Shown: positions 1 to 8,241, numbered from the stretch's first letter. The stretch: DNA of 32,999 nucleotides from an uncultured cyanobacterium (GCA_937899645.1 CALCCD010000054.1:1-32999); one strand, 5' to 3'. The notes: generated by a model not told the origin, from the sequence alone. Numbers and translations: made by a program.

Positions 1-54
1 CACGAGAACTTCGAGTTCCCCGAGGAAGTTCTTCCTCGCGGTAACGCGCTCTAA
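1..54 (+). CDS. psbD: Photosystem II D2 protein, C-terminal end (partial)
   Basis: The first 17 codons read HENFEFPEEVLPRGNAL and end in TAA at 52-54. This is the highly conserved C-terminus of the photosystem II reaction-centre protein D2; the rest lies left of the window. D2 pairs with D1 in the thylakoid membrane to carry the charge-separation cofactors. In many cyanobacteria and plastids psbC begins inside the end of psbD with the reading GTG GTA ACG in the +1 frame. Here the equivalent triplets at 38-46 read GCG GTA ACG, so that overlapping start is absent. The identification rests on this short but diagnostic tail and on psbC following directly. Confidence 0.93.
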   Translation, partial: HENFEFPEEVLPRGNAL

Positions 55-248
55 TCTCCGCCTATTTTTGCCGTTTCGTTGTGGCAGTGGTTTGTTTCGG
101 CAGGCACTTGCCACGGCGAGCGCAGGAACTTCGATTTCGAGTGCTCGCACCGCGAGCGCTCAAAGCGGTTTTCAGTTAACGTATATCGTGTCTGAATTCT
201 GCTCTTTCATTAAGATCTCTTCGATCGAAAAGCTTCTACATTAACGAT

Positions 249-265
249 GGAGGTTTGCCCCCGTG
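249..265 (+). promoter_or_regulatory. psbC ribosome binding site and GTG start
   Basis: GGAGG at 249-253 lies 9 nt before a GTG at 263-265. It supports initiation at the GTG that yields METPFN, and it shows that psbC has its own initiation signal and need not be coupled to psbD termination 208 nt upstream. Confidence 0.7.
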
Positions 266-1651
266 GAAACGCCCTTTAATGGTGCGGTTGTCGGTGCGGG
301 TCGCGACCAAGAATCTACCGGCTTTGCCTGGTGGTCTGGTAACGCTCGCCTGATTAACCTGTCTGGTAAGCTGCTGGGCGCTCACGTCGCTCACGCAGGT
401 CTGATCGTCTTCTGGGCAGGCGCAATGTGCCTGTTTGAAGTCGCTCACTTCGTTCCCGAAAAGCCCATGTACGAGCAGGGTCTGATCCTGATTCCGCACA
501 TGGCATCCCAAGGCTGGGGCATCGGCCCCGGCGGTGAAGTCATCAACACCTATCCGTACTTCGTGATTGGTGTGCTTCACCTGATCTCTTCGGCAGTTCT
601 CGGTTTCGGTGGTATCTACCACGCCGTCCGCGGCCCCGAGCGCCTCGAAGAGTACTCGTCTTTCTTCGGCTACGACTGGAAAGACAAGAACCAGATGACC
701 AACATCATCGGCTTCCACCTCATCCTTCTGGGTGGTGGTGCGCTGCTGCTGGTTCTGAAAGCAATGTTCTTCGGCGGTGTCTATGACACTTGGGCTCCGG
801 GCGGCGGTGATGTTCGCCTCATCAGCAACCCGACGCTGAACCCGGCGATCATTTTCGGCTACCTGTTCAAAGCTCCCTTCGGTGGTGAAGGCTGGCTTTG
901 TGGCGTTGACAACATGGAAGACGTCATCGGCGGCCACATTTGGGTCGGACTCCTCTGCATCGGCGGCGGCATCTGGCACATCCTTACCAAACCGTTTGGT
1001 TGGGCGCGCCGTGCTTTTGTCTGGAACGGTGAAGCTTATCTGTCGTACAGCGTTGGTGCGCTGTCGCTGATGGCCTTCATCTGCTCGGCATTCATCTGGT
1101 TCAACAACACCGTTTACCCCAGTGAGTTCTACGGCCCGACGAACGCGGAAGCATCGCAGGCTCAGTCCTTCGTGTTCCTGGCTCGCGACCAAAAACTCGG
1201 TGCGAACATCGGTTCGGCGCAAGGCCCGACCGGTCTGGGTAAATACCTGATGCGCTCGCCGACTGGTGAGATCATCTTTGGTGGTGAGACCATGCGTTTC
1301 TGGGACTTCCGCGGTCCTTGGCTGGAGCCCCTGCGTGGCCCCAACGGTCTCGACCTCAGCAAACTGAAAAATGACATCCAACCGTGGCAAATTCGTCGTG
1401 CTTCTGAGTACATGACGCACGCGCCGAACGGTTCGATCAACTCGGTGGGTGGCATCATCACCGAGCCGAACTCGGGCTTTAACTACGTTAACCCCCGTGC
1501 TTGGCTGGCTGGTTTCCACTTCATCATGGCCTTTTTCTTCCTGGTAGGTCACCTCTGGCACGCTGGTCGCGCTCGCGCTGCGGCTGGTGGCTTCGAGAAA
1601 GGTATCGATCGTAAGACCGAGCCGGTTCTCGATATGACTCCGCTTGACTAA
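263..1651 (+). CDS. psbC: Photosystem II CP43 chlorophyll-binding core antenna protein
   Basis: This encodes the 462-residue CP43 apoprotein, the inner antenna of photosystem II that binds chlorophyll a and passes excitation to the D1/D2 reaction centre. Family hallmarks are the N-terminal [20 protein letters not shown] segment, six hydrophobic helices with paired histidines for chlorophyll, and the large lumenal loop. That loop contains [14 protein letters not shown], where E342 and R345 correspond to the Mn4CaO5 ligand Glu354 and neighbouring Arg357 of the usual numbering. The C-terminus ending [16 protein letters not shown] is typical. Length matches the family. The start is GTG at 263 with a good Shine-Dalgarno. 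It follows psbD in the usual order but with a 208-nt spacer instead of an overlap. Cys56, in GAMCLFE, sits where Thr or Asn is commoner. It ends before a strong hairpin terminator. Confidence 0.98.
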   Translation: METPFNGAVVGAGRDQESTGFAWWSGNARLINLSGKLLGAHVAHAGLIVFWAGAMCLFEVAHFVPEKPMYEQGLILIPHMASQGWGIGPGGEVINTYPYFVIGVLHLISSAVLGFGGIYHAVRGPERLEEYSSFFGYDWKDKNQMTNIIGFHLILLGGGALLLVLKAMFFGGVYDTWAPGGGDVRLISNPTLNPAIIFGYLFKAPFGGEGWLCGVDNMEDVIGGHIWVGLLCIGGGIWHILTKPFGWARRAFVWNGEAYLSYSVGALSLMAFICSAFIWFNNTVYPSEFYGPTNAEASQAQSFVFLARDQKLGANIGSAQGPTGLGKYLMRSPTGEIIFGGETMRFWDFRGPWLEPLRGPNGLDLSKLKNDIQPWQIRRASEYMTHAPNGSINSVGGIITEPNSGFNYVNPRAWLAGFHFIMAFFFLVGHLWHAGRARAAAGGFEKGIDRKTEPVLDMTPLD

Positions 1652-1710
1652 GCGTGTTGCTAACGCGACTTGTCTTTATGGATTGAGTTGCATGTAATAC
1701 GTTCAGACGA

Positions 1711-1739
1711 AGCCCCTGCATTTTGCGGGGGCTTTTTTT
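1711..1739 (+). terminator. Rho-independent terminator after psbC
   Basis: AGCCCCTGCA and TGCGGGGGCT form a GC-rich hairpin with a short loop, followed directly by seven T residues. It lies about 60 nt after the psbC stop and closes the psbD-psbC transcription unit. Confidence 0.88.
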
Positions 1740-1913
1740 GTTTGCTGTTTTTGGAATTCAGGACGCGGCGCGCGGTTTTTGAGCCCAGCTTTGAGTCCTG
1801 TCGAGCTGTTCTGGTAGCCTAGTGACAGTTTTGACGATCCCCCAGCGCGGTTTAAATAAAAGCGCCTGTGGGGCATCGCTTGGCAAGGTCGTTATTCAAG
1901 CAAGGACTCGGGA

Positions 1914-2849
1914 ATGGTACTGACGAACGAAATTGACGCGACTCAACCTACGGTTTCTCCGTCAGACTTCGATCTCCAGGCTTTTCTCCGTGCTGGCAAA
2001 GCCGAGGTAGAAGCCGCGCTCGATCGCTCGCTGCCGATGGCTTACCCCGAAAAGATTTACGAGTCGATGCGCTACTCGCTGCTGGCGGGCGGCAAGCGAC
2101 TGCGACCGCTGCTGTGTCTGGCGACCTGCGAGATGATGGGCGGCACGCGCGAGGCGGCGATGCCGACGGCCTGCGCGCTGGAGATGGTGCATACAATGTC
2201 GCTGATCCACGATGACCTTCCGGCGATGGACGACGACGACTACCGGCGCGGTCGGCTGACGAACCACAAGGTGTATGGTGACGACGTGGCGATTCTGGCC
2301 GGTGACGGCCTGTTGGCCTACGCTTTCGAGTACATCGCCAAGGAAACCCAGGGCGTATCTGCCGATCGTCTGCTCGATGTTGTCCAGTGCCTCGGCCATG
2401 CTGTCGGCGCGGCGGGTTTGGTCGGCGGGCAAATCGTCGATCTCGAGAGCGAGGGTAAGACCGATGTGCCGATCGAGACGCTGAACTTTATTCACAACCA
2501 CAAGACGGCGGCGCTGCTGGAGGCTTGTGTAGTGTCCGGCGGCACACTCGCCGGGGCGAGCGACGACGACGCGGCGCGCTTGACTCGCTATGCCCGCAAC
2601 ATCGGTCTCGCGTTCCAGATTATCGACGACATTCTCGATATCACGGCGTCGTCGGAAGAGCTGGGCAAGACGGCGGGCAAAGACGTGGCCGCGCAGAAAA
2701 CGACTTACCCGAGCCTGCTGGGCTTGGAGGAGTCGAAGCGTCGCGCGACGGCGCTGATCGAGGAAGCCAAAGCCGAGCTAGAACCTTATGGCCAGAGGGC
2801 TGACTCTCTCAAGGCGATCGCGGACTTCATCGGTAGTCGCAATCACTAG
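1914..2849 (+). CDS. crtE: Geranylgeranyl diphosphate synthase (trans-isoprenyl diphosphate synthase)
   Basis: This 311-residue soluble enzyme condenses isopentenyl diphosphate with allylic diphosphates to make geranylgeranyl diphosphate, the precursor of carotenoids, the phytyl tail of chlorophyll and quinone side chains. Visible motifs are GGKRLRP (59-65), the first aspartate-rich motif [15 protein letters not shown] with its two-residue insertion (from about 99), and the second aspartate-rich motif IIDDILD at about 235-241. The insertion in the first motif is typical of bacterial and plant-type GGPP synthases. The start ATG gives [10 protein letters not shown]; the upstream region carries no clear Shine-Dalgarno. 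A small divergent-PAP2 gene follows 61 nt downstream on the same strand. Product length cannot be proven from sequence, so a shorter-chain (farnesyl) synthase remains a minor alternative. Confidence 0.93.
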   Translation: MVLTNEIDATQPTVSPSDFDLQAFLRAGKAEVEAALDRSLPMAYPEKIYESMRYSLLAGGKRLRPLLCLATCEMMGGTREAAMPTACALEMVHTMSLIHDDLPAMDDDDYRRGRLTNHKVYGDDVAILAGDGLLAYAFEYIAKETQGVSADRLLDVVQCLGHAVGAAGLVGGQIVDLESEGKTDVPIETLNFIHNHKTAALLEACVVSGGTLAGASDDDAARLTRYARNIGLAFQIIDDILDITASSEELGKTAGKDVAAQKTTYPSLLGLEESKRRATALIEEAKAELEPYGQRADSLKAIADFIGSRNH

Positions 2850-2910
2850 GCGCACCGAGCGCTCGTCGCATGGCTGCCGATGCTTATCGGTCTACGGAGA
2901 ATAGGACAGA

Positions 2911-3363
2911 ATGCAAGAGTTCGCGCTGTTTTTTGGCAACAAACCGCTGACGATCGCCCTGACGGCCTGCTTTATCGCGCAACTGTCGAAGTTATTAGTG
3001 AGCCTGCTCCAGCATGGGCAGCTCGACTTGCGCGTTTTAGTCGGCTCGGGCGGGATGCCCAGCTCCCACTCGGCGCTGGTGACGGCGCTGGCCGTGGCGA
3101 TCGGGCGGACAGAAGGCTGGCAGAGTTCGGCGTTCGCGATCGCGACGACCTTTGCATTTATCGTTATGTACGATGCGGCGGGCGTCCGTCAGGCGGCGGG
3201 CAAGCAGGCGAAAGTCCTCAACCAGATTGTTGACGAGCTGTTTCAGGAAAATCCGCAGCTCAACGAAGAAAAGCTCAAAGAGCTGCTCGGTCATACGCCG
3301 TTTCAGGTGATCGTCGGTGCAATTCTAGGCGGTGCGGTGGCCTGCATCGCCGGACTCTCCTAA
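2911..3363 (+). CDS. Divergent PAP2 family membrane protein (DUF212/YuiD-like)
   Basis: This 150-residue protein has several hydrophobic segments and the motif GGMPSSHSALVTALAVAIG at about 47-65, the conserved core of the divergent PAP2 (acid phosphatase/vanadium haloperoxidase-related) family. A second conserved block is MYDAAGVRQAAGKQAKVLNQ. The C-terminal HTPFQVIVGAILG segment is also hydrophobic and typical. Family members are integral membrane proteins of unestablished function; the PSSHSA stretch resembles one phosphatase motif, but the full PAP2 catalytic set is not obvious. It follows crtE on the same strand with 61 nt between, so co-transcription is likely, and a role with isoprenoid diphosphates is only an inference. 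The start ATG gives MQEFALFFGNKPLT. Function is unknown. Confidence 0.85.
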   Translation: MQEFALFFGNKPLTIALTACFIAQLSKLLVSLLQHGQLDLRVLVGSGGMPSSHSALVTALAVAIGRTEGWQSSAFAIATTFAFIVMYDAAGVRQAAGKQAKVLNQIVDELFQENPQLNEEKLKELLGHTPFQVIVGAILGGAVACIAGLS

Positions 3364-3369
3364 CGGGCG

Positions 3370-3546
3370 CTACAGCCAGTCCGGGCGATCGTCTTCTAGC
3401 AGCCACGACAGCAGCAGCACGAGCATCGCTCCACCGACCCACAGCGGAATGTCGATGTTCGCTAGTAGATCGATGGGAATCTCGATCGCAAAGCGATGCA
3501 CGATGATGTTAATCAAGGCGATGACGAACAGAAGGAAAATCGCCAC
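3370..3546 (-). CDS. Small hydrophobic protein, two predicted membrane helices
   Basis: A 58-codon reading frame on the minus strand starts at GTG (3544-3546) and ends at TAG (3370-3372). The product begins MAIFLLFVIALINIIVHRF, has a second hydrophobic stretch PLWVGGAMLVLLLSWLL, and ends in the acidic tail EDDRPDWL. It starts 15 nt after the larE stop codon and in the same frame, so it is probably translated from the larE transcript. There is no Shine-Dalgarno in front of the GTG, so coupling to larE termination or another start is possible. I recognise no family. Two clean transmembrane segments in a row argue against chance, but the call rests on composition and placement only. Confidence 0.5.
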   Translation of the reverse strand: MAIFLLFVIALINIIVHRFAIEIPIDLLANIDIPLWVGGAMLVLLLSWLLEDDRPDWL

Positions 3547-3561
3547 GGTCGTGATGCCGCA

Positions 3562-4449
3562 CTAGACGGAAGAGAGGGGCGTTTGCGTGGAGTCGGCGGA
3601 TGCGGTTGGTGTCGCGGAGATGCCGAGTAGCCGATTTAGCTTACCGCTCTGGAAACCTTCGAGATCCAGCGTTACGAATGCGAAGCCCAGATTCTGGAAC
3701 TGGGCGACTAGGGCGGGCAGGTCGGTGTTGTTGACAAAGTTAGCGATATTCTCGGCGGGGAGCTCGATACGGGCGGTATCGCCCTGCGATCGCACGCGCA
3801 AATCTTTCCAGCCGAGGCGACGTACGTAGACTTCGGCGCGACCGACGCGCTGGAGCTTTTCAAGGGTGATTTCTTCTCCGTAGGGGAAGCGCGATGACAG
3901 GCAGGGCTGTGACGGCTTGTCCCACCAGGGCAGGCCCAGGGCGCGCGACAGCTCGCGGATTTCGGCTTTGGTGATGCCCACTTCGGCTAGGGGCGATCGC
4001 GCGCCGCGCTCTTTGGCGGCTTGGATGCCGGGGCGGTAGTCGCTGAGGTCGTCGGCGTTGACGCCATCGATCGCGTAGTCGAAGCCGCGATCGCGCGCCA
4101 GCGGAATCAGCGTGTCGTGCAGCTCGCTTTTACAGAAATAGCAGCGGTTGACCGGGTTCGAGGCGTAGTTGGGGTTGTCTAGCTCGTGGGTTTTAACTTC
4201 GTCGTGACGGATGCCGATCGTTGCGGCCTGGATGCGGGCGTCTTCGAGATCTTCGGGCAGCAGCGACGGCGAAATCGCCGTGATCGCCAGAGCGCGATCG
4301 CCAAATACGTCGTAGGCCACCTTTGCGATCAGGGTGCTGTCGATACCGCCGGAGTAGGCGACGGGAACGGGGCCGATCTCGGTCAGGAGTGCCTTGAGCC
4401 GATCGAGTTTGGCGGCAGTTGCAAGGGAAAGGTCAGTCGAGGCAGTCAT
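3562..4449 (-). CDS. larE: ATP-dependent sulfur transferase LarE (nickel-pincer cofactor synthesis family)
   Basis: This 295-residue protein is a PP-loop ATP pyrophosphatase. AYSGGIDSTLIAKVAYDVFG (31-50) holds the SGGxDS ATP-binding loop. NRCYFCKSEL supplies a Cys103-x2-Cys106 pair, and QPCLSSRFPYGEEIT places Cys183 at the position of the sacrificial cysteine of Lactobacillus LarE. LarE activates the biscarboxylate mononucleotide precursor with ATP and inserts sulfur to make the nickel-pincer nucleotide of lactate racemase-type enzymes. No larA, larB or larC is in the window, so the physiological client is unknown. The extra CxxC pair suggests the sulfur source may differ from the sacrificial mechanism, which is inference. 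It lies downstream of vipp1 with a hairpin between, and a small membrane-protein frame follows its stop. Confidence 0.88.
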   Translation of the reverse strand: MTASTDLSLATAAKLDRLKALLTEIGPVPVAYSGGIDSTLIAKVAYDVFGDRALAITAISPSLLPEDLEDARIQAATIGIRHDEVKTHELDNPNYASNPVNRCYFCKSELHDTLIPLARDRGFDYAIDGVNADDLSDYRPGIQAAKERGARSPLAEVGITKAEIRELSRALGLPWWDKPSQPCLSSRFPYGEEITLEKLQRVGRAEVYVRRLGWKDLRVRSQGDTARIELPAENIANFVNNTDLPALVAQFQNLGFAFVTLDLEGFQSGKLNRLLGISATPTASADSTQTPLSSV

Positions 4450-4537
4450 GGTGGCGAGCGGTTAGTCGTCTGGATCGTCGAGGCGCGAGTACTCGAGTAT
4501 AACGAGATTGTTACAGCGCGATCGATGACCCCAAACA

Positions 4538-4576
4538 ACGCAAAACGCAGGAGCCTCCTGGCGGTAAGCCCCTGCG
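4538..4576 (-). terminator. Possible terminator after vipp1
   Basis: Read on the minus strand, CGCAGG (4571-4576) pairs with CCTGCG (4546-4551), and a nested hairpin lies in the loop. The stem is followed by the T-rich GTTTTGCG...TTT tract. It lies about 65 nt past the vipp1 stop, between vipp1 and larE. The T-run is interrupted, so termination may be partial. Confidence 0.42.
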
Positions 4577-4639
4577 CTGCGGGAAATGTTCTGCCGTGCG
4601 AACCCGATCGAGCGGTTAACCGAGCCCGCTCCGCATATC

Positions 4640-5401
4640 CTACTGACCGAGGTCGCGGCGGAGCTGCTCGAGTTCGGCATCCACGTCGGCGTTGGGAGAT
4701 GCCGCGGCATCGCCCTGGGGCAAAGCCGCCTGGCTGGTGCTGCCACCGGAGAGCTGGGCTTTCATTGCGGCCAGCTCGTCTTCGACATCGCTGCCGGATT
4801 CGAGCATTGCAAACTGGCTCTCCAGGTCGGAACCGGCCAGCTCGCCAGCGGCCTGGGAGCGCGCTTCGGCTTCGAGAACTTTCTCTTCCATGCGCTCGAA
4901 GGCGGCCATGCTGCTGCTGGTGTTCATCGAACTGACCGAGCTTTGCAGCTGCTCTTGAGCTTTGGCGGCTTGGATGCGCGCCTTGAGCATGTTTTTCTTG
5001 GTCTTCGCTTCGGAGATCTTGCTCTCGAGCTGGATCAGGCTGCGCTTGAGCGTATCGACTTGGGCGAGCTGCGGGTCGAGCTGGGCTTTAATCGTCGCGG
5101 CGGTGTCGGAGAAGCTTTTCTTGCGGCTCAGGGCTTCGCGGGCGAGGCTTTCGTCACCTTTCTGAAGGGCGAGCTGGGCGCGGCTCTGCCAGTTGTTGGC
5201 TTGGTTTTGCGCCTGGTCGTATTGCTGTTGCGTTCTCTTCTGGGTTGCGATGGCTTTGGCGACGGCTTGGCGCAGCTGCACCAAGTCTTCGCTCATGTCG
5301 ATGATGGCCTGTTCGAGAATCTTTTCGGGGTCTTCAGCTTTGGAGACGATGTCGTTGACGTTAGAGCGCACGACACGGCTAATGCGATCGAATAGTCCCA
5401 T
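4640..5401 (-). CDS. vipp1: Vipp1/IM30, PspA-family ESCRT-III-like membrane-remodelling protein
   Basis: This 253-residue protein starts MGLFDRISRVVRSNVNDIVSKAEDP, the amphipathic helix and first helix of the PspA/IM30 family. Long coiled-coil helices follow, including ISEAKTKKNMLKARIQAAKAQ and FERMEEKVLEAEARSQAAGELAG. A separate C-terminal segment (about 225-253, DVDAELEQLRRDLGQ) is the extra helix that distinguishes Vipp1 from PspA. Family members form large rings and rods that bind acidic lipid and are needed for thylakoid biogenesis and envelope stress protection in cyanobacteria. An in-frame extension upstream exists, but the ATG at 5401 matches the family start and has AGGAAGG about 11 nt before it. 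The length is close to the usual 260-270. The gene lies upstream of larE on the same strand. Confidence 0.94.
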   Translation of the reverse strand: MGLFDRISRVVRSNVNDIVSKAEDPEKILEQAIIDMSEDLVQLRQAVAKAIATQKRTQQQYDQAQNQANNWQSRAQLALQKGDESLAREALSRKKSFSDTAATIKAQLDPQLAQVDTLKRSLIQLESKISEAKTKKNMLKARIQAAKAQEQLQSSVSSMNTSSSMAAFERMEEKVLEAEARSQAAGELAGSDLESQFAMLESGSDVEDELAAMKAQLSGGSTSQAALPQGDAAASPNADVDAELEQLRRDLGQ

Positions 5402-5609
5402 AACTGTGTTTTCCTTCCTGGGTTTGAAACTGCAACAGACTCGCGTAACTACCAGTGTAACCACTGGGTGAGGCGTCAGGTGAAGATTCTTGTGGTGGCG
5501 ATCGCCGAACGGTAGCATTGTCGGCTTGTCGATCTGTCCCGGCCTCAATTCCAGCTCGAGCTAGACCCATCTACAAAGCGATTTGGCATGATTTCGGATT
5601 GTTACGAAA

Positions 5610-6629
5610 TTAGTTTGGCGAGGGTTGTAGCACTGACTGTCGGGCAGGCAAATAGGGCGCGAGGAGTTTGAGAATTAAATCGGTGTGGCGATCGACGCCT
5701 TCGCGATTGAGGTGGTAGTCGGAGTCGAAAAATAGGTCGCGATCGGCGGGCATCATTTGACGCGGCTCGCCGATGAGGGGCACGTCGAGTTCGGCGTAGA
5801 ACTGCTCGATCGCGGCGAAGAATGCCTGCGGATGTTCGTCGGCATAGTCATCGAACCAGAGGGCGTTCGGCCAGGTGGCGATCGGGGTGATGTCGCGATC
5901 GCGGCACCAGCGTACGAAGCGACGGATCGATCGCGCGCCGGGAGAGTCGCCGGTAAACGATTGCGCCATTAGCACCGGCAGCGGCTCGGCGTCGGCCACG
6001 TAGCCCGCCTGGATTTCGTTGCGATCGCTCGGCTCGTTATTGAGCCGATCGCCGTAGCGTCCGACTTCATTTTTGGGATCGGGGCCGTCGGTGGAGACGG
6101 GGCGATCGAGCAGCTTGCCGGTCGTACGCTTCCAGACGCGGGTAATCGGCAGTCCGAACCAGAAGCGCAGCCGGTCGAGCGCGCCGCGTCGGTTGAGGTA
6201 GCCGCGATCGTAGCGAAGCACGTAGTGGATAAAGAACTTGCTGGGGATGCCGCGATCGATGTAGTGGTTGAACTCCAGCGGCATCAGGGCGATGTCGCCG
6301 GGACGGAGCCAGTCGCGGCGGGCGCGATCGAGCAGATAGTCGATGCCGATTCCGGCGTGGATGCCGCCGTTGACGCAGGGGATGCCGGTACGTTCGACGA
6401 TCGTGACGCAGCGGATGCCGTAGTGAGAATTCGAGCCGGAGACGAGGACGAGTTTCGGGGTGTCGGTGGCGATCGCGCGATCGGCGGCGGCGGTTTTGAT
6501 GGCGTACATCTCGTGGAGGTAGTCTAGCGGCGGCTGTCCCCAGTCGGCTTGGTAGAGCGTGGCGGAGAGGTAGATCGCGACGCAGGCGAGAAAGCTGGAG
6601 AGCGCCGATCGCAGGTACGGGCTGCTCAC
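5610..6629 (-). CDS. Membrane-anchored SGNH-hydrolase-like protein
   Basis: This 339-residue protein has an N-terminal hydrophobic anchor (about 9-26, SALSSFLACVAIYLSATL). An extracytoplasmic domain then has features of the SGNH/GDSL fold: VLVSGSNSHYGIRC (62-75) resembles the nucleophile block, NGG with following residues the glycine block, and FFDSDYHLNREGVDRHT near the C-terminus carries the Asp-x-x-His block. This resembles DltD/AlgJ-type proteins that act with MBOAT O-acyltransferases on surface polymers. No MBOAT gene is nearby, so the substrate is unknown. The start is GTG at 6629, only 3 nt after the stop of the small gene at 6633-6977, implying translational coupling. The true nucleophile is uncertain (Ser65 or Ser67). 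Confidence 0.68.
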   Translation of the reverse strand: MSSPYLRSALSSFLACVAIYLSATLYQADWGQPPLDYLHEMYAIKTAAADRAIATDTPKLVLVSGSNSHYGIRCVTIVERTGIPCVNGGIHAGIGIDYLLDRARRDWLRPGDIALMPLEFNHYIDRGIPSKFFIHYVLRYDRGYLNRRGALDRLRFWFGLPITRVWKRTTGKLLDRPVSTDGPDPKNEVGRYGDRLNNEPSDRNEIQAGYVADAEPLPVLMAQSFTGDSPGARSIRRFVRWCRDRDITPIATWPNALWFDDYADEHPQAFFAAIEQFYAELDVPLIGEPRQMMPADRDLFFDSDYHLNREGVDRHTDLILKLLAPYLPARQSVLQPSPN

Positions 6630-6632
6630 GAT

Positions 6633-6977
6633 TTAACGTTTGGTCTCGGCCATGACATAGATTTCCTCGGGCGCTTCATCGAAGTACTTGAAGAGCGCAG
6701 GACAGAGCCATCCCTCTTGACCTTCCGCCAAACGATACCAGTGGCCGCCGAACTCTTCTCGCAGCCGCGTTAGCTGCATCTGATGGTTCGGGAATGGCGA
6801 CGAGGAAAATATCAGCCGAAAGCCAGATTCAGCGTCGTCGATATCGGCGGTTAAGGCTTCAATCATCGGTGGGATTCCGAAGACAAACGGCTCGCGCACC
6901 AGGTCTTTCGCTGCGTCATCGAACATCCAGGTTCCGTCGTCCAGGTACGGAAAGATAGCCATCATGGCGTTTGCCAT
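6633..6977 (-). CDS. Small conserved hypothetical protein, DUF6717-like
   Basis: This 114-residue soluble protein begins MANAMMAIFPYLDDGTWMFD. It continues with LVREPFVFGIPPMIEALTADI and the region FRLIFSSSPFPNHQMQLTRL, and ends in a Trp/Tyr-rich part (GGHWYRLAEGQEGWLCPALFKYF). From memory this pattern resembles the DUF6717 family, whose function is not known; the assignment is tentative. There is no signal peptide or membrane segment. A GAGG about 10 nt before the ATG supports this start, although Met5 or Met6 are possible starts. Its stop codon is 3 nt before the GTG of the SGNH-like gene, so the two form an operon. I do not infer a joint function. Confidence 0.75.
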   Translation of the reverse strand: MANAMMAIFPYLDDGTWMFDDAAKDLVREPFVFGIPPMIEALTADIDDAESGFRLIFSSSPFPNHQMQLTRLREEFGGHWYRLAEGQEGWLCPALFKYFDEAPEEIYVMAETKR

Positions 6978-7028
6978 TGTCGCTGTGCCTCAAAGTCAGG
7001 GATTTACAGATTTAACTGATGACAGCCC

Positions 7029-8006
7029 CTAGCCGCCAATCCAGCCGCTCGCGATCGCGAAGAACACGAACACGCCAAACGCAAACCGATACCACACGAA
7101 AACCCAGGTGCTCTGAGTTTGCAAAAAGCGAATCAACCAGGCGATCGCCAGATACGAGAACACCAGCGCCGAGATGAGCCCCGCGACCAGCGCCCACAGC
7201 GCCGCCGCCTCGATGCCGCCGACCAAATCCTTCAGCTCGAACATGCCTGCGAGGCTTATCGCGGGAATACCCAGCAGGAACGAGAAGCGGGCGGCGGTCG
7301 CGCGATCGAGCCCCAGAAAGAGACCTGCCGTCATCGTCGAGCCCGATCGCGACACACCAGGGACGATTGCCATCGCTTGTGCGAGGCCGATAAGAATGCC
7401 GTCTGTGACGCCAAGATTCTCAAAGTCGCGCGCGTGGCGGCACAGCTCCTCCGCAAAACCCAGCAGCAACCCCATCAAAATCGAGACGCTCGCGATCGTC
7501 GTCGAAGTACGGACAGTCAGCTCGTAAAAATCGTTGAAAAATAACCGAGTCGTTAGGCCGATCGCGACGATCGGAACCGTACCGATGGCGATACCCAACG
7601 CGATGCGAAAGTCTCGGGACTGCCAGTTTCGCTGGCCGATCGCTCGCGTCGCACCACCGACCACCTGCCGTAAATCGTTCCAAAAGTAGCCCAGCACCGC
7701 CGCGATACTGCCGAGCTGGATGGCGGCGCTAAACGCCGCGCCCGGGTCGCCCCAGCCCAATAGCTCTGGCACCATTTTCAAGTGCGCCGTGCTGCTGATC
7801 GGGACGAACTCCGTCAGGCCCTGCACCATGCCCAGTACTACCGCCTGAAAGATACTCGGATTCCAGATATCTGGCGCTAGTCCCTCGCTAGCGCGGGCAG
7901 GCGAGTCTAGGGCGATCGCCCAAAGCAGCGCAGCTATGCCGAGGGCGATCGCGGTAAGTTTCGGCAAGTGGCGATCGTGGTTCGGACTGGGGTGATGGGG
8001 AGGCAT
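7029..8006 (-). CDS. uppP: Undecaprenyl-diphosphatase UppP/BacA
   Basis: This 325-residue polytopic membrane enzyme dephosphorylates undecaprenyl diphosphate, recycling the lipid carrier of peptidoglycan and surface polysaccharide synthesis. The two catalytic signatures are clear: VQGLTEFVPISSTAHL (61-76), with Gln62 and Glu66 as the [E/Q]xxxE motif, and PGVSRSGSTMTAGLFLG, the PGxSRSxxT motif. Several further hydrophobic helices fill the rest. The protein has about 45 residues before the catalytic core, including a hydrophobic stretch ending SPARAS that looks like an extra helix or signal peptide. The ATG at 8006 was chosen because the longer in-frame extension upstream has no hydrophobic or family character. 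The gene is divergent from hemE across 235 nt. Confidence 0.92.
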   Translation of the reverse strand: MPPHHPSPNHDRHLPKLTAIALGIAALLWAIALDSPARASEGLAPDIWNPSIFQAVVLGMVQGLTEFVPISSTAHLKMVPELLGWGDPGAAFSAAIQLGSIAAVLGYFWNDLRQVVGGATRAIGQRNWQSRDFRIALGIAIGTVPIVAIGLTTRLFFNDFYELTVRTSTTIASVSILMGLLLGFAEELCRHARDFENLGVTDGILIGLAQAMAIVPGVSRSGSTMTAGLFLGLDRATAARFSFLLGIPAISLAGMFELKDLVGGIEAAALWALVAGLISALVFSYLAIAWLIRFLQTQSTWVFVWYRFAFGVFVFFAIASGWIGG

Positions 8007-8138
8007 ATTGAGAGTGGAGTGTCGCTGAGCGGTTAGCAGAGTGGAGTTTGTGGCTCGGAGGTGCAGCTCGGAAGTTCGGCAGACAGCACGAGGCCGACGG
8101 CAGAAATCGAAACGAAAAAACGCCAAAAGTTTCGCAGT

Positions 8139-8158
8139 GTTGCGGTATATGTCGCAAC
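8139..8158. promoter_or_regulatory. Palindrome in the uppP-hemE divergent region
   Basis: GTTGCG and CGCAAC flank the 8-nt sequence GTATATGT, an inverted repeat of operator size in the 235-nt divergent promoter region, 84 nt before the hemE start. No known operator is recognised and chance occurrence is possible. Confidence 0.22.
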
Positions 8159-8241
8159 CCAAAGGCCGGTCTGACCTGCGTGATAGGCTATGCGACAGCT
8201 TAAAAGCCAATCTATAAATTCTGATTAAGGAAACGCGGGAT

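Noticed and set aside
236-1561. Long open frame on the strand opposite psbC (441 codons)
   Set aside because: Arises from the codon bias of psbC; it has no family character, and psbC is unambiguous on the other strand.
8007-8210. N-terminal extension of uppP
   Set aside because: The extra residues are Arg/Cys-rich and not family-like; the ATG at 8006 gives the normal layout.
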